Of a stretch of DNA of 64,000 bases, positions 46,304 through 57,633 are shown one piece after another (the first letter of the stretch is position 1; the number at the start of each line of letters is the position of its first letter). The notes below the pieces were generated by a model, which was not told where the DNA came from, did not search any database, and was given only the letters and a program-made list of their open reading frames with translations. The position numbers were made by a program, and so were the translations under genes. The stretch is from Omphiscola glabra (lineage: Eukaryota; Mollusca; Gastropoda; Lymnaeidae), in contig OZ024810.1 of NCBI GenBank assembly GCA_964017045.1, positions 3,890,504-3,954,503 on the forward strand, in the 5' to 3' direction.

Positions 46304-48045
46304 CTTATTGAGCCCAGCATTATTGCAGAACCCAACCACAACTTGCCCTAATTGCAAACATTATGACACAAATCGACGCCTTGAGACATCCTTCATCAAC
46401 GTGGGATTAGGCTATTCTGCCATGGAGTCCTTTTGTGAGGTGATGGGCATGAATGCAATGACCAAAAAAAACCCATAAAAGTCTCATGTCAAGGAGATAT
46501 ATAAAAGAATAAACAGTTACAATGACTATGTTAGGGCTGACGCCATTGAAAAAGTAAAACAGGTGCATGGAGGGAGCAATAAAATTTTGGACATCACTGT
46601 CAGCTTTGACGGATCATGGCATAAAAGAGGCCATACTTCCAAGCATGGAATTGGCGTTGTTATCGAGGCTACTACAGGATTAGCCATAGACTTTCATGTC
46701 ATGTTCTCATATTGTCAGGTAAGAAAAATAATTTTATTGTCAGTTTTTTTCTGTTGTATTATTGCTATGAATTGAATTAAAAATCTTTTGTGTTTTTTGT
46801 TTGAGCAGCTAACATAGAAAAATAAACTCTTTTTTTTATCTTAGCTATGTTCAACAACTGGCAAGGCTATGCTGAGGAGGAGTGACGCTGCCTATCAAAA
46901 CTGGTATGCTAACCACAAGGAAATCTGTACTATCAACCATTCTGGTTCTGCGTGCCTTATGGAAGTTGAAGCAGCTAAGGTGATGTGGCAGCGATCTATG
47001 AAGAAGGTTCTTCGCTACACTAGTTTTGACGGAGACTGTAAGACATATAATGAATTGTTATCTTTAGCACCCTAAGACATTCCCATAAAAAAGGAAGAGT
47101 GCACAAATCATGTGGCAAAGAGAGTTGGTACTGCGCTGCGAAACCTTGTGACTAATGAGTCTAAGTTTGGTACAACTTTGGGTTGTCGCAAAGCTGGAAG
47201 TTTAACTCAGGTAAACACATTTTTCTTAGTTTTTTAGCTTTATTGTCAGGATTTTGTTGTCATTGTTAAATTTAAAACATTTATGATACATGTGTAAATT
47301 AGGAATTAGGTTAGACTTGAAATTGTTTTCCCTTTTCTTGACCTAAAATTTTGATTTACAAAAATACGACACTCGATATTTTAGGGTAAAATTTGTTTTC
47401 TAATTTCACAATTGTATTATAGATTGATTGATTTTAATTTGCAGACAAAAATCAACTTCAGCAGTACTATAAGAAGGTTTTTGCCAGCAAGGTCAGTAGT
47501 TCCACAGAGCTGCGAGAGAAAATTATGACTACATTTTACCATGCATCTTCAACGGACGAGGAGCCGAAACACCACTCATGCCCTAATGGTAAATAATCAT
47601 GGTGCTTTTGGCAAAGAGCTGTTGCTTACAACAAGTCACCACCTTCACATAAAGCAGTAGCTTTATTTCACCAATGGTTGCTGGAAAAATAAAGCCAATT
47701 TATGATAGGCTGACCACAGATGTTCTCTTGGAAAGATGTCTATTGGGGATGACACAAAATGCCAACGAGAGCCTACATTCCAAAAAATGGGCCTATTGCC
47801 CAAAGCATATTTTTGTAGGGAAAAAGAGAATAAAAATAGGGGTTGCACTTGGAATAGCTGAGTTCAATACTGGTAGTTTAGGCTTGAGAACATTTTTAGA
47901 TAATTTCGGCTGCTCTATAAACAGTCTCACTTTAGAAAATGAAAGCAATGAAGCTACGAGAAGAAGGAAAGAAATAGTTAGTGCAAGTATTTTAACTCAG
48001 CAGGAATACATTAGATTAGAGGGGGGTAAAAGTTATGACAGTGGT
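46304..48045 (+). pseudogene. Mutator-like transposase with two introns
   Basis: Exons 46304-46718, 46845-47210 and 47445-48045 are joined by good GT/AG sites. Exon 1: TCPNCKHYDTNRRLE, then DITVSFDGSWHKRGHTSKHG (Asp of S-F-D-G is the likely first catalytic residue) and IDFHVMFSYCQ. Exon 2: AYQNWYANHKEICTINHSGS, YTSFDGDCKTYNEL (second Asp) and KKEECTNHVAKRVGTALRNL. Exon 3: LREKIMTTFYHASSTDEEPK, then CLLGMTQNANESLHSKKWAY and IKIGVALGIAEFNTGSL. This matches the invertebrate Mutator-like transposase domain family. Three in-frame TAA codons (46476, 47073, 47594) and two frameshifts (near 47445 and 47672) inactivate it. It ends near the poly-G run at 48067-48083. Element termini were not found. Confidence 0.85.
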
Positions 48046-48820
48046 AAATATTGGTTTTTTTTTCGGGTGGGGGGGGGGGGGGGGAATATAAAAGCATGTT
48101 TCTTTTTTTAAATTATGCTATTTTAGCATGTTTTTTGTTTATTGTAAATATGTTAAACTTGGAAAAAAAACAAATGAGGATGTATCAAAGGTATAGACAC
48201 AGAATACAATTTTCATTTCAAACTTTCTTTTTGCGTTTTCCAAATTGTACATTTTTCCATATGTTTTGATGGTAGAATAAAAATATTTTTTGAATGGCCT
48301 GATAGATTTGTTTGCAATTTATAAGATATTCTTCTTACATTTATGTCTATACACCCTAAGAAGGATTTGCACACAATATGCACCATTAACAAGTAATTGT
48401 GATTTTAAAAAATTATAAGGCGGAAAAATACTATAAATTTATATCTTAAAATTTAAAAAATTCACAAAAAAATTTTTTTTTTAATATTTCTTAATTTCCT
48501 TCTGAGAGTGCATGCATTTTGATGATAAGTGGTACACAAATTATTTTTAACATGCTATAAGTAGTTTTTGAAATACTTTGATTTTATGAAAGTATTTAAA
48601 AACATCAATTTCTGACACATTTATTCAAATCAAAAGCAAAAAAATTAATTTTTCTAAAAAATCTGACTTAAATTCCGGTTTTAATAAGTATTTCTATTTA
48701 TTAATGAGAAAATAAGCAGCTTTTATGAGGTATTAAATATTTTAGCCTTTTGGCTACCCCTCCCCCCTTAATATAATATGATAGAGTGTGAGGGTTTGCT
48801 TCGAATGGAAAGGAAGTTTC
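48046..48820. other. No gene seen
   Basis: Poly-G run of about 17 (48067-48083) then strongly AT-rich DNA with A/T homopolymers. Confidence 0.55.
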
Positions 48821-48829
48821 ACTTCTGTC

Positions 48830-49310
48830 AAATTGTCATGACAATGAGATGGTAACAGACAGATCATCCAGGAGAGAGACAGAAGTCGTCTGCAGTAATC
48901 ATGTACAATAATAATAAAGGAGCAGTGGACGTTGCAGATCAGATTTTAGCATACCGAAAAAAAAATGAAAATATGGTACAAGTAGCAATTTTGGCATCAG
49001 ATCAACCAAGCAGTCTTGAATAGTTACATTTTATACCTGAAGGACAATGGACAAAACAAATCCACACATCTTGCTTTCCAGATAGCTTTGATAGAAAAGC
49101 TCTTGGAGAAATATGATCAAGCAGATGATGCTTCACGTAAATGCAGACCACCTTCACGTGAAGGAAACCAGAAAGGCAATTACCGAAGATGATTCCTCCT
49201 ACCTAATGAAGGAAAAGAAGCGTCAAAATGACATTGTTCCATTTGCTGTTCGCAGGTGGCAACAAAAAAGTCAAGAAAGATACAAGATACATGTGCGCAG
49301 AATACGATGT
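48830..49310 (+). pseudogene. piggyBac transposase relic D (C-terminal half)
   Basis: VIMYNNNKGAVDVADQILAY contains the Y-N-x-x-K-G-x-V-D block with the third catalytic Asp. After a frameshift: WHQINQAVLNSYILYLKDNG and AFQIALIEKLLEKYD, the helices that follow the catalytic core in piggyBac proteins. It is a third piggyBac lineage in this window. The N-terminal half is missing and there are several frameshifts. Confidence 0.8.
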
Positions 49311-49730
49311 AGTATGTAGCTTTATATCCAGTTTCTTGTTTAGAGAAATACCACGCATGGTACTAAATACATTTGTTGAGTAATATTTACTGCTGCTTAT
49401 AACAAAACTCGAGAATATCGATATACAAATGATTAAGAACTCAAAAATAAATAAGAAATAGAAAAACGAGAACAAAATGAAAAATTTAATTAAATTTTTT
49501 TTTCCAAAACGTGACAAATGGGTTGCGCAATATTTAACAAACATTATTTTGGACACTCACCATTAGTTCAAGTAGTCTTATTAGTGGTGTTATTTAAAAA
49601 GGTGTTAAGGGGGAGAGATTGAAATCATGTTAGGTAAACGGAAACAAAGTTAGGGGAAAACCTGGAGAAAAAGCAGCAACAATGATGGTAAGAAGCCTTC
49701 TTCAGCGAACAAACATTATTAACAATATAA
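49311..49730. other. No gene seen
   Basis: AT-rich DNA between the piggyBac relic and the LINE-tail unit. Confidence 0.5.
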
Positions 49731-49793
49731 CATAGGAGCCAGAATGATCAATTCATTGATCGTGGGCCCTCAAAACATAGAAGAAGAAGAAAA
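49731..49793 (-). repeat. LINE 3'-tail hairpin unit, copy 3
   Basis: CATAGGAGCCAGAATGATCA then ATTCATTGATCGTGGGCCCT, followed by (GAA)4. Nearly identical to copy 1. Confidence 0.8.
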
Positions 49794-50049
49794 TTAAAAT
49801 AAACACTTCACTCAGCAGTGTAGTTCTAGAAAGGAAAGCAATAGTAATATTTAAGCTGTCGCCAGGATTCATACTGTTTGTAAAAGTTAGGGCTAGGGAA
49901 AGCTGAAAAATATTAATTTTAGCATTTTTGTGGATATTAGGAAAATTCTTAGGCGACTTTCCCACGGTCGAATCGAATCGGTACTATTTATTAGAATAGT
50001 ATTCTACCATCATTACGATAAGTTTCTTTTAACATAAAACGCGTGTAAA

Positions 50050-52284
50050 ATGGCAGCATTTAAACAAGATGTAGGTAGAAAAGTAAATACTTGCAAAGTT
50101 TCATACAAAGAGTCTTTAGATGCAGTTAGTAGGCAAAGATATAACGTTAAATTAGCTTTAATTGGTGGAGTAGATACATACGAAAATAACATGTGGTCCA
50201 CTGACGTTGCCCATTTACCGACAATTGAACAGGAGGACATATATGAATATCTTGTGCATAAAATAAGTTTTTACACTCGTCAACAATTTAAAGCTTCGAA
50301 GCAGCTTGGGGCTCATAATCAGATTACTTCAGGCTGGGTGAAAAGTATAATGAGCCATAAACCACAAAGCTGTAAAAACATTATCATCATGTCAGAGGTA
50401 AGTTTACTTTGCCTAATTAATTAAAATATATGTTATTTTGTTTGTGTAGAGCTGTAGACTGTAGTCATGTTTATCTAATATATAGGATTATAGTATAGGC
50501 TTATCGCTAGGCCTAGCTGCATTTTAAAAAGCATTTAGATTTATCATTTATAATTCATTCTCAGTGTTTGAGTCTAGTTATAGCATAATAAGCACCATTA
50601 AAGTATTATTTTAGGCCTACTTCTAACTATACATATTATTATATTTATTTATTGTATAGCATTTAAAATGATTTTACAAACATTTTTTTCATTAATTTTT
50701 TCCTTCTAGGTTCACCATTCCCAGTCATTAAATGAAAAGCTCTTAAAGCCTTGGGTAATCTCCCAAGAGGATGGAGCCATTGTCACTGCACAATGTGACT
50801 GCATGGCTGGTATAGCCGAATCTTGCACACATGTGGCAGCATTATTATTTGCTGTGAATGCTACAGTGAGATTAAGAGATAGTAAAACCCCAACCCAGAT
50901 GCCTGCTACATGGATATCTCCTAAAAAGGATATCTACAGTGAAGCTATAAATATAGATTTTTCATCTTCTACAATGAAAAAACAACAAATGGACAGTCTA
51001 ATTTCAGGCACACCTTGCCGAAAAAAGTCAAAAAGAAAAACTGCACAAGTTACTGCTCCAAGCAATGCAGAAAAGGCAGCACTCTTTACTGCTATCCAGT
51101 CTACAGTGTCTGGTATCAAACCAAGTATTCTGTCAGTGATACCTCAGTATCAGGATGAATATGTGCCATTTTCTTTCTAACCAATTGTCATGACAGATCT
51201 TTACTCTGGTCAATACAAGAAAGAAAATTACAAGACAATAGTAGATTACTGTCAAAAGATAACTGACAAAATCTCTGTTTGCAAAGAGCAAACTTTTAAT
51301 GCCCAAACTAAAACAAGAGAGCAGCTCAACTCAAAATTGTGGATAAGACTTCGAATAGGAAGAATAACCGCTTCTATAGCACATCAGGTGTGCCATACCA
51401 ATCCTGAAAAGTCATAGATCAGTCTCGTTAATAAAATATGTCAACCAGCATCTAAGCTTCAAACATCTGCAACTCAATGGGGCAAAGAACATGAAAAAGA
51501 TGCCCTGATGTCTTATTCAGATAAAATGCAGTCCACACATCAACACTTTGAATTAGAAAAGTGTGGATTATTTATTAATCCTTCAGCACCTTACTTGACA
51601 GCTTCGCCTGATGGCAAAGTTACTTGCAGCTGCCATGGAACTGGATGTGTAGAAGTAAAATGCCCTGCTTCCAAGGCAACTATGTTTATTTCAGAAAGCT
51701 GTGAGGACCCTAATTTCTGTCTAAGGAGGGAAGGAGAAGACTTTATTTTTAAAAAAACACATCCTTATTTTTATCAAGTCCAGGTGCAAATGTTTGTCAC
51801 TGATACAAAATATTGTGATTTTGTCGTCTGGACAACAAAGCAAATGGTCTACATTAGAATTACCCTTGATTCAGATTTTATAAACATGACGGTACCTAAA
51901 CTTAATTTTTTTTTTAAAAAGCTGTTCTGCCTGAATTGGTAGGCCATTATTTTTCATGTACAGATGGAAGAAAACCTGATACTAAAGACTCCAGCCCTGT
52001 TGGTGATGCAGCTACAACCTCTATCATTGATTCCACTACAACCCTTGTTATTGATGCAGCCACCAACCCTGTTGTTGATGCAACTACTCCTCCCTGTTGT
52101 ACTGTTACTGCAAACGCACAGAGGATGTAGATAACATGGTGGCTTGCGACAATGCAGAATGCAAAATAGAATGATTTCACTTTTCTGTGTTGGAGTAAAA
52201 AATACTCCCAAAGGTAAATTGTTCTGTCCTGACTGCAGACAGCTTCCACAGTTTTCAAAACAGAAACAATGCAAGGTTAAATAA
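50050..52284 (+). pseudogene. SWIM zinc finger + YqaJ nuclease + PHD finger gene of a DNA transposon
   Basis: Exon 1 (50050-50397) and exon 2 (from 50710) join in phase 0 across a GT/AG intron. The product has a SWIM finger (AQCDCMAGIAESCTH, C-x-C-x7-C-x-H) and then a YqaJ-type exonuclease fold with its signature residues kept: RIGRITASIAH, WGKEHEKDAL, LTASPDGK (catalytic Asp), CVEVKCPAS (Glu-x-Lys), and YQVQVQMFVTDTKYCDF. After a shift the end reads AVLPELVGHYFS and a PHD-type finger, MVACDNAECKIE then VKNTPKGKLFCPDCR. Lesions: TAA at 51178 and TAG at 51415 (both in frame), a frameshift in a poly-T tract near 51910, and a TGA plus a one-base deletion in the PHD finger. YqaJ proteins are lambda-exonuclease-like; in animal genomes SWIM-YqaJ proteins are common passengers of DNA transposons. 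The convergent transposase 400 bp away fits that role. AATAAA signals follow the stop. Confidence 0.85.
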
Positions 52285-52683
52285 AATCATGGCTACGGCT
52301 AAATTTATGTTATAAATATTATATAAAATAAACAAACATGTTTTAAAATTTCTTTGGTTCATTTATTAAATTCAAAAAATGTAGCTACAACAAAATCTAT
52401 GGAAATAATATTTAATACAATTGCTATTCAAATCACAAACAAAATCTTATACAATTCTTTCTTGTAAACGATATTCATAAAGTATAATAATAGTTTAATA
52501 AGAATAAGGCCTATAAAGGGTAACTTCATTACAAAATTTCAGGTTAATAACAAAAAAACAGAGTCAAAGTAAAAACATTGTTCTTAGAACAAACAAATTG
52601 CTATTTGCGCAGAACCATACCACAACTTTAAAACATATCTTTCCAGTATTTTTATCCTAGACAAAATAGTTTAAATCACACAT
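52285..52683. other. Shared 3' intergenic region of the two convergent transposon genes
   Basis: 400 bp of AT-rich DNA with AATAAA on the plus strand near 52279 and 52326. No further coding sequence. Confidence 0.6.
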
Positions 52684-54663
52684 TTATTCGAAGGGAACAA
52701 CCGATAAGCATAAATTGACCATAGCACAACATACAGGGACTATTTTGTCTAAAGTGGTGTGACTATCACTTTCAGCTTCAGCCAGCATGGGAATTTGTAT
52801 AATTGCATTATTGATAGCATATTTTTGAATCAGATTTCCTATGACTCTTTCAACGTGTATCCTTTGGTGGGCTATCTTCCTGGTAGCTTCCACATCATAA
52901 GCTGACAACTGCTTCCTGCCTTTTGTAAACGCAGGGATTTTAACCTTTGCACACATTAGTCCAACACTCTCTTGGATATCAAATCCCCAGTCTGCCAAAA
53001 TGATATCCCCAGGCAAAAGATTATCTAAAAATTTAGAATTTTCAGTCACATATTTGTCACTGGTTCTACCTCCCCATCCTTTAGCAATAAAAGAAATGTA
53101 GCCTTGTGGTGTTATACCTATAAGGTATTTGATGGTGTGATGATGTTTATAGCTGGAAAAAGTCTGAGCACGTGCGAGGAGACTTGATGGTTTTTCTATG
53201 AAAATTTCAAAGCAGTCAATAATTGCTGCTCCCTTATTACCAAAGGCCTGAATAAAATCCCTTGGCATGGTTTTTTGTAAGCACTCTCTATCAAGCCAGT
53301 GGACAAGTGGTGACATGCATACAAACATTGTCTAATATTTTTAAAAATATTCTTGAAGCAGCTGAATCTGAAATTCCTAATATATCTCCAACAGCATGTA
53401 GTGGCATATTTAAGCGCAATCTCATGAGGGTTAATACGAGTTGTTGAAAACTTGTGTGCCTTGAACCACTTGGAATTTTAGGAGAGAGATAATTGAACAA
53501 GGCTATCAAAATATTGTAGTTGGGAAGTCCAGTGTAATATCTCACCTTCTCTTCATTAAGGCCTCACTAAAGGAAGATAAATTCAAAGAAATTAATTTCT
53601 TCCCTGAAAGAATATATCTCTTATCTTGGCTAGAGATAATTGTTGATATGTCATTTTCGGTTTGAAAACCTATATTTTGAAACTGAATTTCGTTGTCATT
53701 TTCATTAGATGGCTCGATGATAGCCTGTGTCTGCGCCATTGTGTTTTCTATTACTACAGTCGCAGTGGGCACAGCTGAGGTGGATTCTTTTGCCTGCTTG
53801 CGATTGCAAATGGCAAATTCTTTTAAATCTGTCCATGCTGCTACCTTTCAAAGCATAGCCCATTTGTTGAGTTGGTGCCCAGTCAGGATTCTGCTCTTCA
53901 TATATGGGTGCAGGTTTCCCTAAAAATAAAATAAAAGTAAACTGTTTTATTGAATTGCGTACCTATCGTGTAACATACAATTTTGACCAAATTTCATGTT
54001 ATAAAAAAATTAAAATAATTTGTAAACTGATTTATCTATAAAAGTATGGCCCTATGTATCACCTTTAATATGATACCCATTAGTTTAAATTTGATACAGA
54101 ATTGAAAAAGTTATGTGGTTTTTTTTTTGTTTTTTTACTTATCGTGAAACATACATTTTGTCCCAATTTCATGTAATAAAAAATTATAGCAATAATTTGT
54201 AAACTGATTTATATACATAAGTAAGGCCCTATGTATGGCCTTTAATATGTACCTATTAGTTCACATTTGATACAGAAATAAAAAAGATATGACTGTTTGA
54301 ATTATAGGCCTATATCTAATTATTATGATTTATTGAGGGCCACGCTTAGTGCCTAATAGTCGTAGATTCTTATTTCATTAAAAAAAATTGCAAACTGTAT
54401 TCTAGACTCATTAAATCGATGTTTTATAAAGAAAGCTTACCTGAAATAAAATGAGCAGAACAGACACGAGTCCAAGGTTTAGCTAGTTCATTTGTAACAA
54501 TCTTTCGGTGGATATTTTTCAACCAAAGACGGCGTCGGCGTTCGGTTATTTCCAGCAATTCTTTTCCTTTCCCATTTATAACATTGGGTATTTGATGGAA
54601 GGAAATTCCACTTCCCTTTTGCATTTTGTTACTGCACCCTTTAATACAACAGGTTACACCCAT
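52684..54663 (-). pseudogene. THAP + HTH + DDE_Tnp_4 transposase gene
   Basis: Exon 1 (54663-54441) encodes a THAP DNA-binding finger: MGVTCCIKGCSNK, WLKNIHRKI and VCSAHFIS (C2CH pattern). A GT/AG intron (54440-53920) joins in phase 1 to exon 2, which restores the THAP tail GKPAPIYEEQNPDWAPTQQ. Exon 2 then carries LILTLMRLRLN-type helix-turn-helix text (FQQLVLTLMRLRLNMPLH, 53460-53410) and the catalytic domain with [15 protein letters not shown] (first Asp), LADWGFDIQ (second Asp) and [11 protein letters not shown] (Glu). The triad is complete. Single-base frameshifts occur near 53855, 53555 and 53315, so the reading is broken but the order is intact. THAP fingers bind transposon ends; DDE_Tnp_4 is shared by PIF/Harbinger and ISL2EU transposases. 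Convergent to the SWIM-YqaJ-PHD gene. Confidence 0.87.
53955..54298. repeat. ~170-bp tandem duplication in the transposase intron
   Basis: Two diverged copies (about 53955-54125 and 54135-54298) share AATTTGTAAACTGATTTAT, GGCCCTATGTAT and TTTGATACAGAA. They lie in the intron, so they do not affect coding. Confidence 0.85.
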
Positions 54664-54919
54664 TGCAAAATGTTAATAGAATTAAAAAATGAACAGCAAT
54701 AGAACGGTAATAGTAATAGGGGCACAATGAAGGCAATGTAGGATATTATGATCGAAACACTTCAAACACTCAGACACATAGTACACATAGTACGCATAGA
54801 TTGCTGACGTCACGGTATGATCAACCCATTGAATCCAATAATTAACTATAACGCTTCCCTTTAAAATAAGGGAAAAAACCCAACTACAATGAAAATCAAA
54901 TGAATTTACAAATTTTAAC
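54664..54919. other. 5' flank of the THAP transposase gene
   Basis: No terminal repeat could be paired with the region upstream of 50050. Contains the small repeat ACACATAGTAC-ACATAGTACGC near 54775. Confidence 0.4.
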
Positions 54920-55936
54920 TTACTTTTCTGAAACAGAATCTCTAGTAAGGGGAGGATAAACAATTTTGATAACATTCAAAAATTCTTTCATTTGATCTTT
55001 CTTTCCACAGGAGCGGCGCCACATATATTCATATAAATATGAATCAAACAGCTCCTCCTCAGGACAGAATCTTGTGGCCGTAGGCAGTGACCTTTTAATT
55101 GCCCTCCAAGTACCCTCTACTATGGTGTTAGTGTGCGCACCCGTTTCAGTGTGTTTAAACTCAATTGAATGGTTCACTGTCAGGTCGTTGAACTCTTTGT
55201 CCTCTAAACAGTCGTAAGACTTCCAACAATCAGATATGACTGTGGTTCCTGGCTGCACAAATTCCTTAATTATTGCCAGGAGAACATCTTTTCCATTGTT
55301 CTCAACAACCCTGAAAAAGGATTTGTTGGATTCTCTTTCAATCCCACCAAACACCCAATCGCCTAGTATGCGCTTTCCACTATTATATTTACGACTGCCT
55401 AATTTGGACTCGTATATCTCCACAATTTTACCCACTCCACCTAACTTTTCACTCCCCATAATACACGCTTCCACGCAGACTTCGCGACAATAGCTCAACC
55501 AGTCAGTTACGGTGCCTTCACTAACACCTACTTCTGTCGCGATATTTTGTAAAGGCAATTTTTGAATCCAAAATTGTGTCAATAAAAGAATGTCAATTAA
55601 AGTCAAATTACTGTCACTGTCACTAAACCAAGACCCATGTCTTAAACTACGCGAAATAGAACCATGGCTTTTTTTGTGACATCCCCATACAAACCCATCT
55701 GATTCGTCTGGCCTTTCCCACAATATCATAGCGTTCTTACAACCAGGACATTCGTAACGATCAGTGATCAGTCCAGCACTCATAAACCAACTAATGAAAC
55801 TTCTCTTACCCTTCATTTCAAGACGAGTCCAAAAACGGACGGTAAATTCGGCATTCATTTGCAAAAAATTATTAAAAACCGAAGTAGACACTAAACAATA
55901 AAAAATAGTGTTGTTTTTTCTCCAAACTGACAGCAA
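54920..55936 (-). CDS. ISXO2/Merlin-like (DDE_Tnp_IS1595) transposase, catalytic Asp replaced
   Basis: An uninterrupted frame of 338 codons; translation may really start at one of the internal Met residues (MNAEF or MKGKRSF), as the first 25 residues look unlike the family. It has a zinc-ribbon CPGCKNAM (about residues 79-86) with a CHKK partner, an HTH-like segment (LPLQNIATEVGVSEGTVTDW), then the catalytic domain. IVEIYESKLGSRKYN corresponds to the family's V-E-I-D-E-S, so the first catalytic Asp is Tyr (codon TAC, one G-to-T change). The second Asp (ISDCWKSYD) and the region NTIVEGTWRAIKRSLP with the third acidic residue are kept. The enzyme is therefore probably inactive although the frame is open. 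It could be a recent mutant or a domesticated DNA-binding protein. Merlin-type inverted ends were not identified. Confidence 0.88.
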   Translation of the reverse strand: MLSVWRKNNTIFYCLVSTSVFNNFLQMNAEFTVRFWTRLEMKGKRSFISWFMSAGLITDRYECPGCKNAMILWERPDESDGFVWGCHKKSHGSISRSLRHGSWFSDSDSNLTLIDILLLTQFWIQKLPLQNIATEVGVSEGTVTDWLSYCREVCVEACIMGSEKLGGVGKIVEIYESKLGSRKYNSGKRILGDWVFGGIERESNKSFFRVVENNGKDVLLAIIKEFVQPGTTVISDCWKSYDCLEDKEFNDLTVNHSIEFKHTETGAHTNTIVEGTWRAIKRSLPTATRFCPEEELFDSYLYEYMWRRSCGKKDQMKEFLNVIKIVYPPLTRDSVSEK

Positions 55937-55982
55937 TCGTAGTGCAATGGAGAGCAGGTGTGTGTGTCAATGTGAGTGAGAA

Positions 55983-57633
55983 CAGGGCTGCCACTCACTT
56001 CTTATAAATTTCCCAAGATTTCCCAAGATCATAAAATATATAAGAGTTTGTTTTTTTAAAAGGTAATTAATGCAATTAATGCAATTATAGCTTGAATTAA
56101 TGTCTCTGAAATACATGGTACAGTAATTGACTGAAATTTATTTAATAAGGTATTTTTAAAAAAAATTATCACGTAAAGGAAATAAACAATTTGTTTTTGG
56201 GAATTATTTTTATAAATTTATGATGCAAAATGTTAATACACACTGGAGTTAGGCAACTAAATGTTTTATAAACTCTTTATTTATGCTTTTCAATAATTAT
56301 TTCTTCTGATATTATAAAGATTTAATATGAACTAAATTCTTCTTCAATCTCCGCGGACAGGGGGAGAGTTTCATTTATTTCTTTTAGAGTTCTAACCCTT
56401 TTCTTATATCTTTTGTGAATTGACCCATCTCTAACAATTCTTATTAAAGATTCCTTTGGGATACAGTTAGTAGGCCTGCAAGTCATGCTACGTCTATTTG
56501 GAAGCTGTTTTGCAAGGATTCTATCTCAAACTGAGTTTGTTTTTAAAGAATTCGTTATTTTTTGTTTTATTTATAAAAACAAGGCAATTATAAGGCAATT
56601 AATCTGTGAGAAGATTCTTTCTACACATGTGGGGGAATGTGGTAAAACTGAAATAAAATAATATTTCAAAAATTCTTTTGATTTAGACCGTCGCTGTTTG
56701 TTCATCTTCTATGGGTTTTTTTTTTTTATTTGAATTTGAATAAACTGACTCATGCTGTGGGTAGACTTTGCAATTTCAAAATTATGTTTATGTTTTACGA
56801 GTGTTTATGATTCATTAATGACCTCAGGAGCTTTTTGCATTTTACATTGTGAATTTGCAACATTAGCTAATGCTAGAATCCGCATTGTCATTGTCCTGCT
56901 GTAGTCAGTTCTTGAATTCAGGATCTTTAAGCCCTTTTAAGTTAAAACTTTGATTATACCATTTAACTTTTTGCTTTGATTTTTCCAGTTCTGGTGAATC
57001 CATACCTCAAGTTCACTCTTCGGCTCGTAATTTTTTCGTATGGTTTTTAATGTCTAATACCCTAATGATAAAGTTTCCAAGCCTACCGCCCCCCCCTTCC
57101 CCACAAATTTTATATTAATAGGCTATATTGATTTCCTTTGAGATTTTAACATTTATGATCAGTTTATTTATTGTTGAAACTGTCCTATGCATATGGTGTA
57201 CACGGGTAATTTGATCAACATTCAACACATGGATATAATTTGTAAATCTTCAACGCAAAAAAAAAATGAAAAAATGTAATTGTATTTCTTTAATTATTAA
57301 CTTTTTAATAATTTACAACATTAAATTTAATTTCGGAAGATTTCTTTTCTTTTTATTTATGAGTGGTTTTAAAAAGTAAAACCATTCGTTATGCAGAAAA
57401 GAATTAAAACAATTAATTTTGTCCTTATTACTTTAAAAATTAGTTTGCTTCATTTTTAACTTTAATTTTTATCACATAAATTGTTTACGTTTTTTTTCAG
57501 ATGTTGAAATAAAAATCTTCCCCTATCAAGATTTCCCAAGGTTTTGCCTGATTTTCAAAATTATTCCCCAGATCCCAATGGGGGTCGTGAATTCCCAAGA
57601 TCTTGGGAACGTTCCCAAGGTGTGGTAGCCCTG
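55983..57633. mobile_element. 1.65-kb element with 12-bp inverted ends
   Basis: CAGGGCTGCCAC at 55983 and, read inward from 57633, CAGGGCTACCAC (11 of 12). Subterminal TTCCCAAGAT motifs are repeated at both ends. The CAGGG start suits a hAT element, but flanking octamers do not match, so the insertion borders are unproven. The interior is AT-rich; a minus-strand stretch at 56340-56520 (LPNRRSMTCRPTNCIPKESL) might be a transposase scrap. Confidence 0.5.

Noticed and set aside
46304..48045. Idea that TAA is read as an amino acid because all three stops in the Mutator-like gene are TAA
   Set aside because: The caspase ends with a normal stop, other relics here have TAG and TGA as well, and AT-rich decay explains it.
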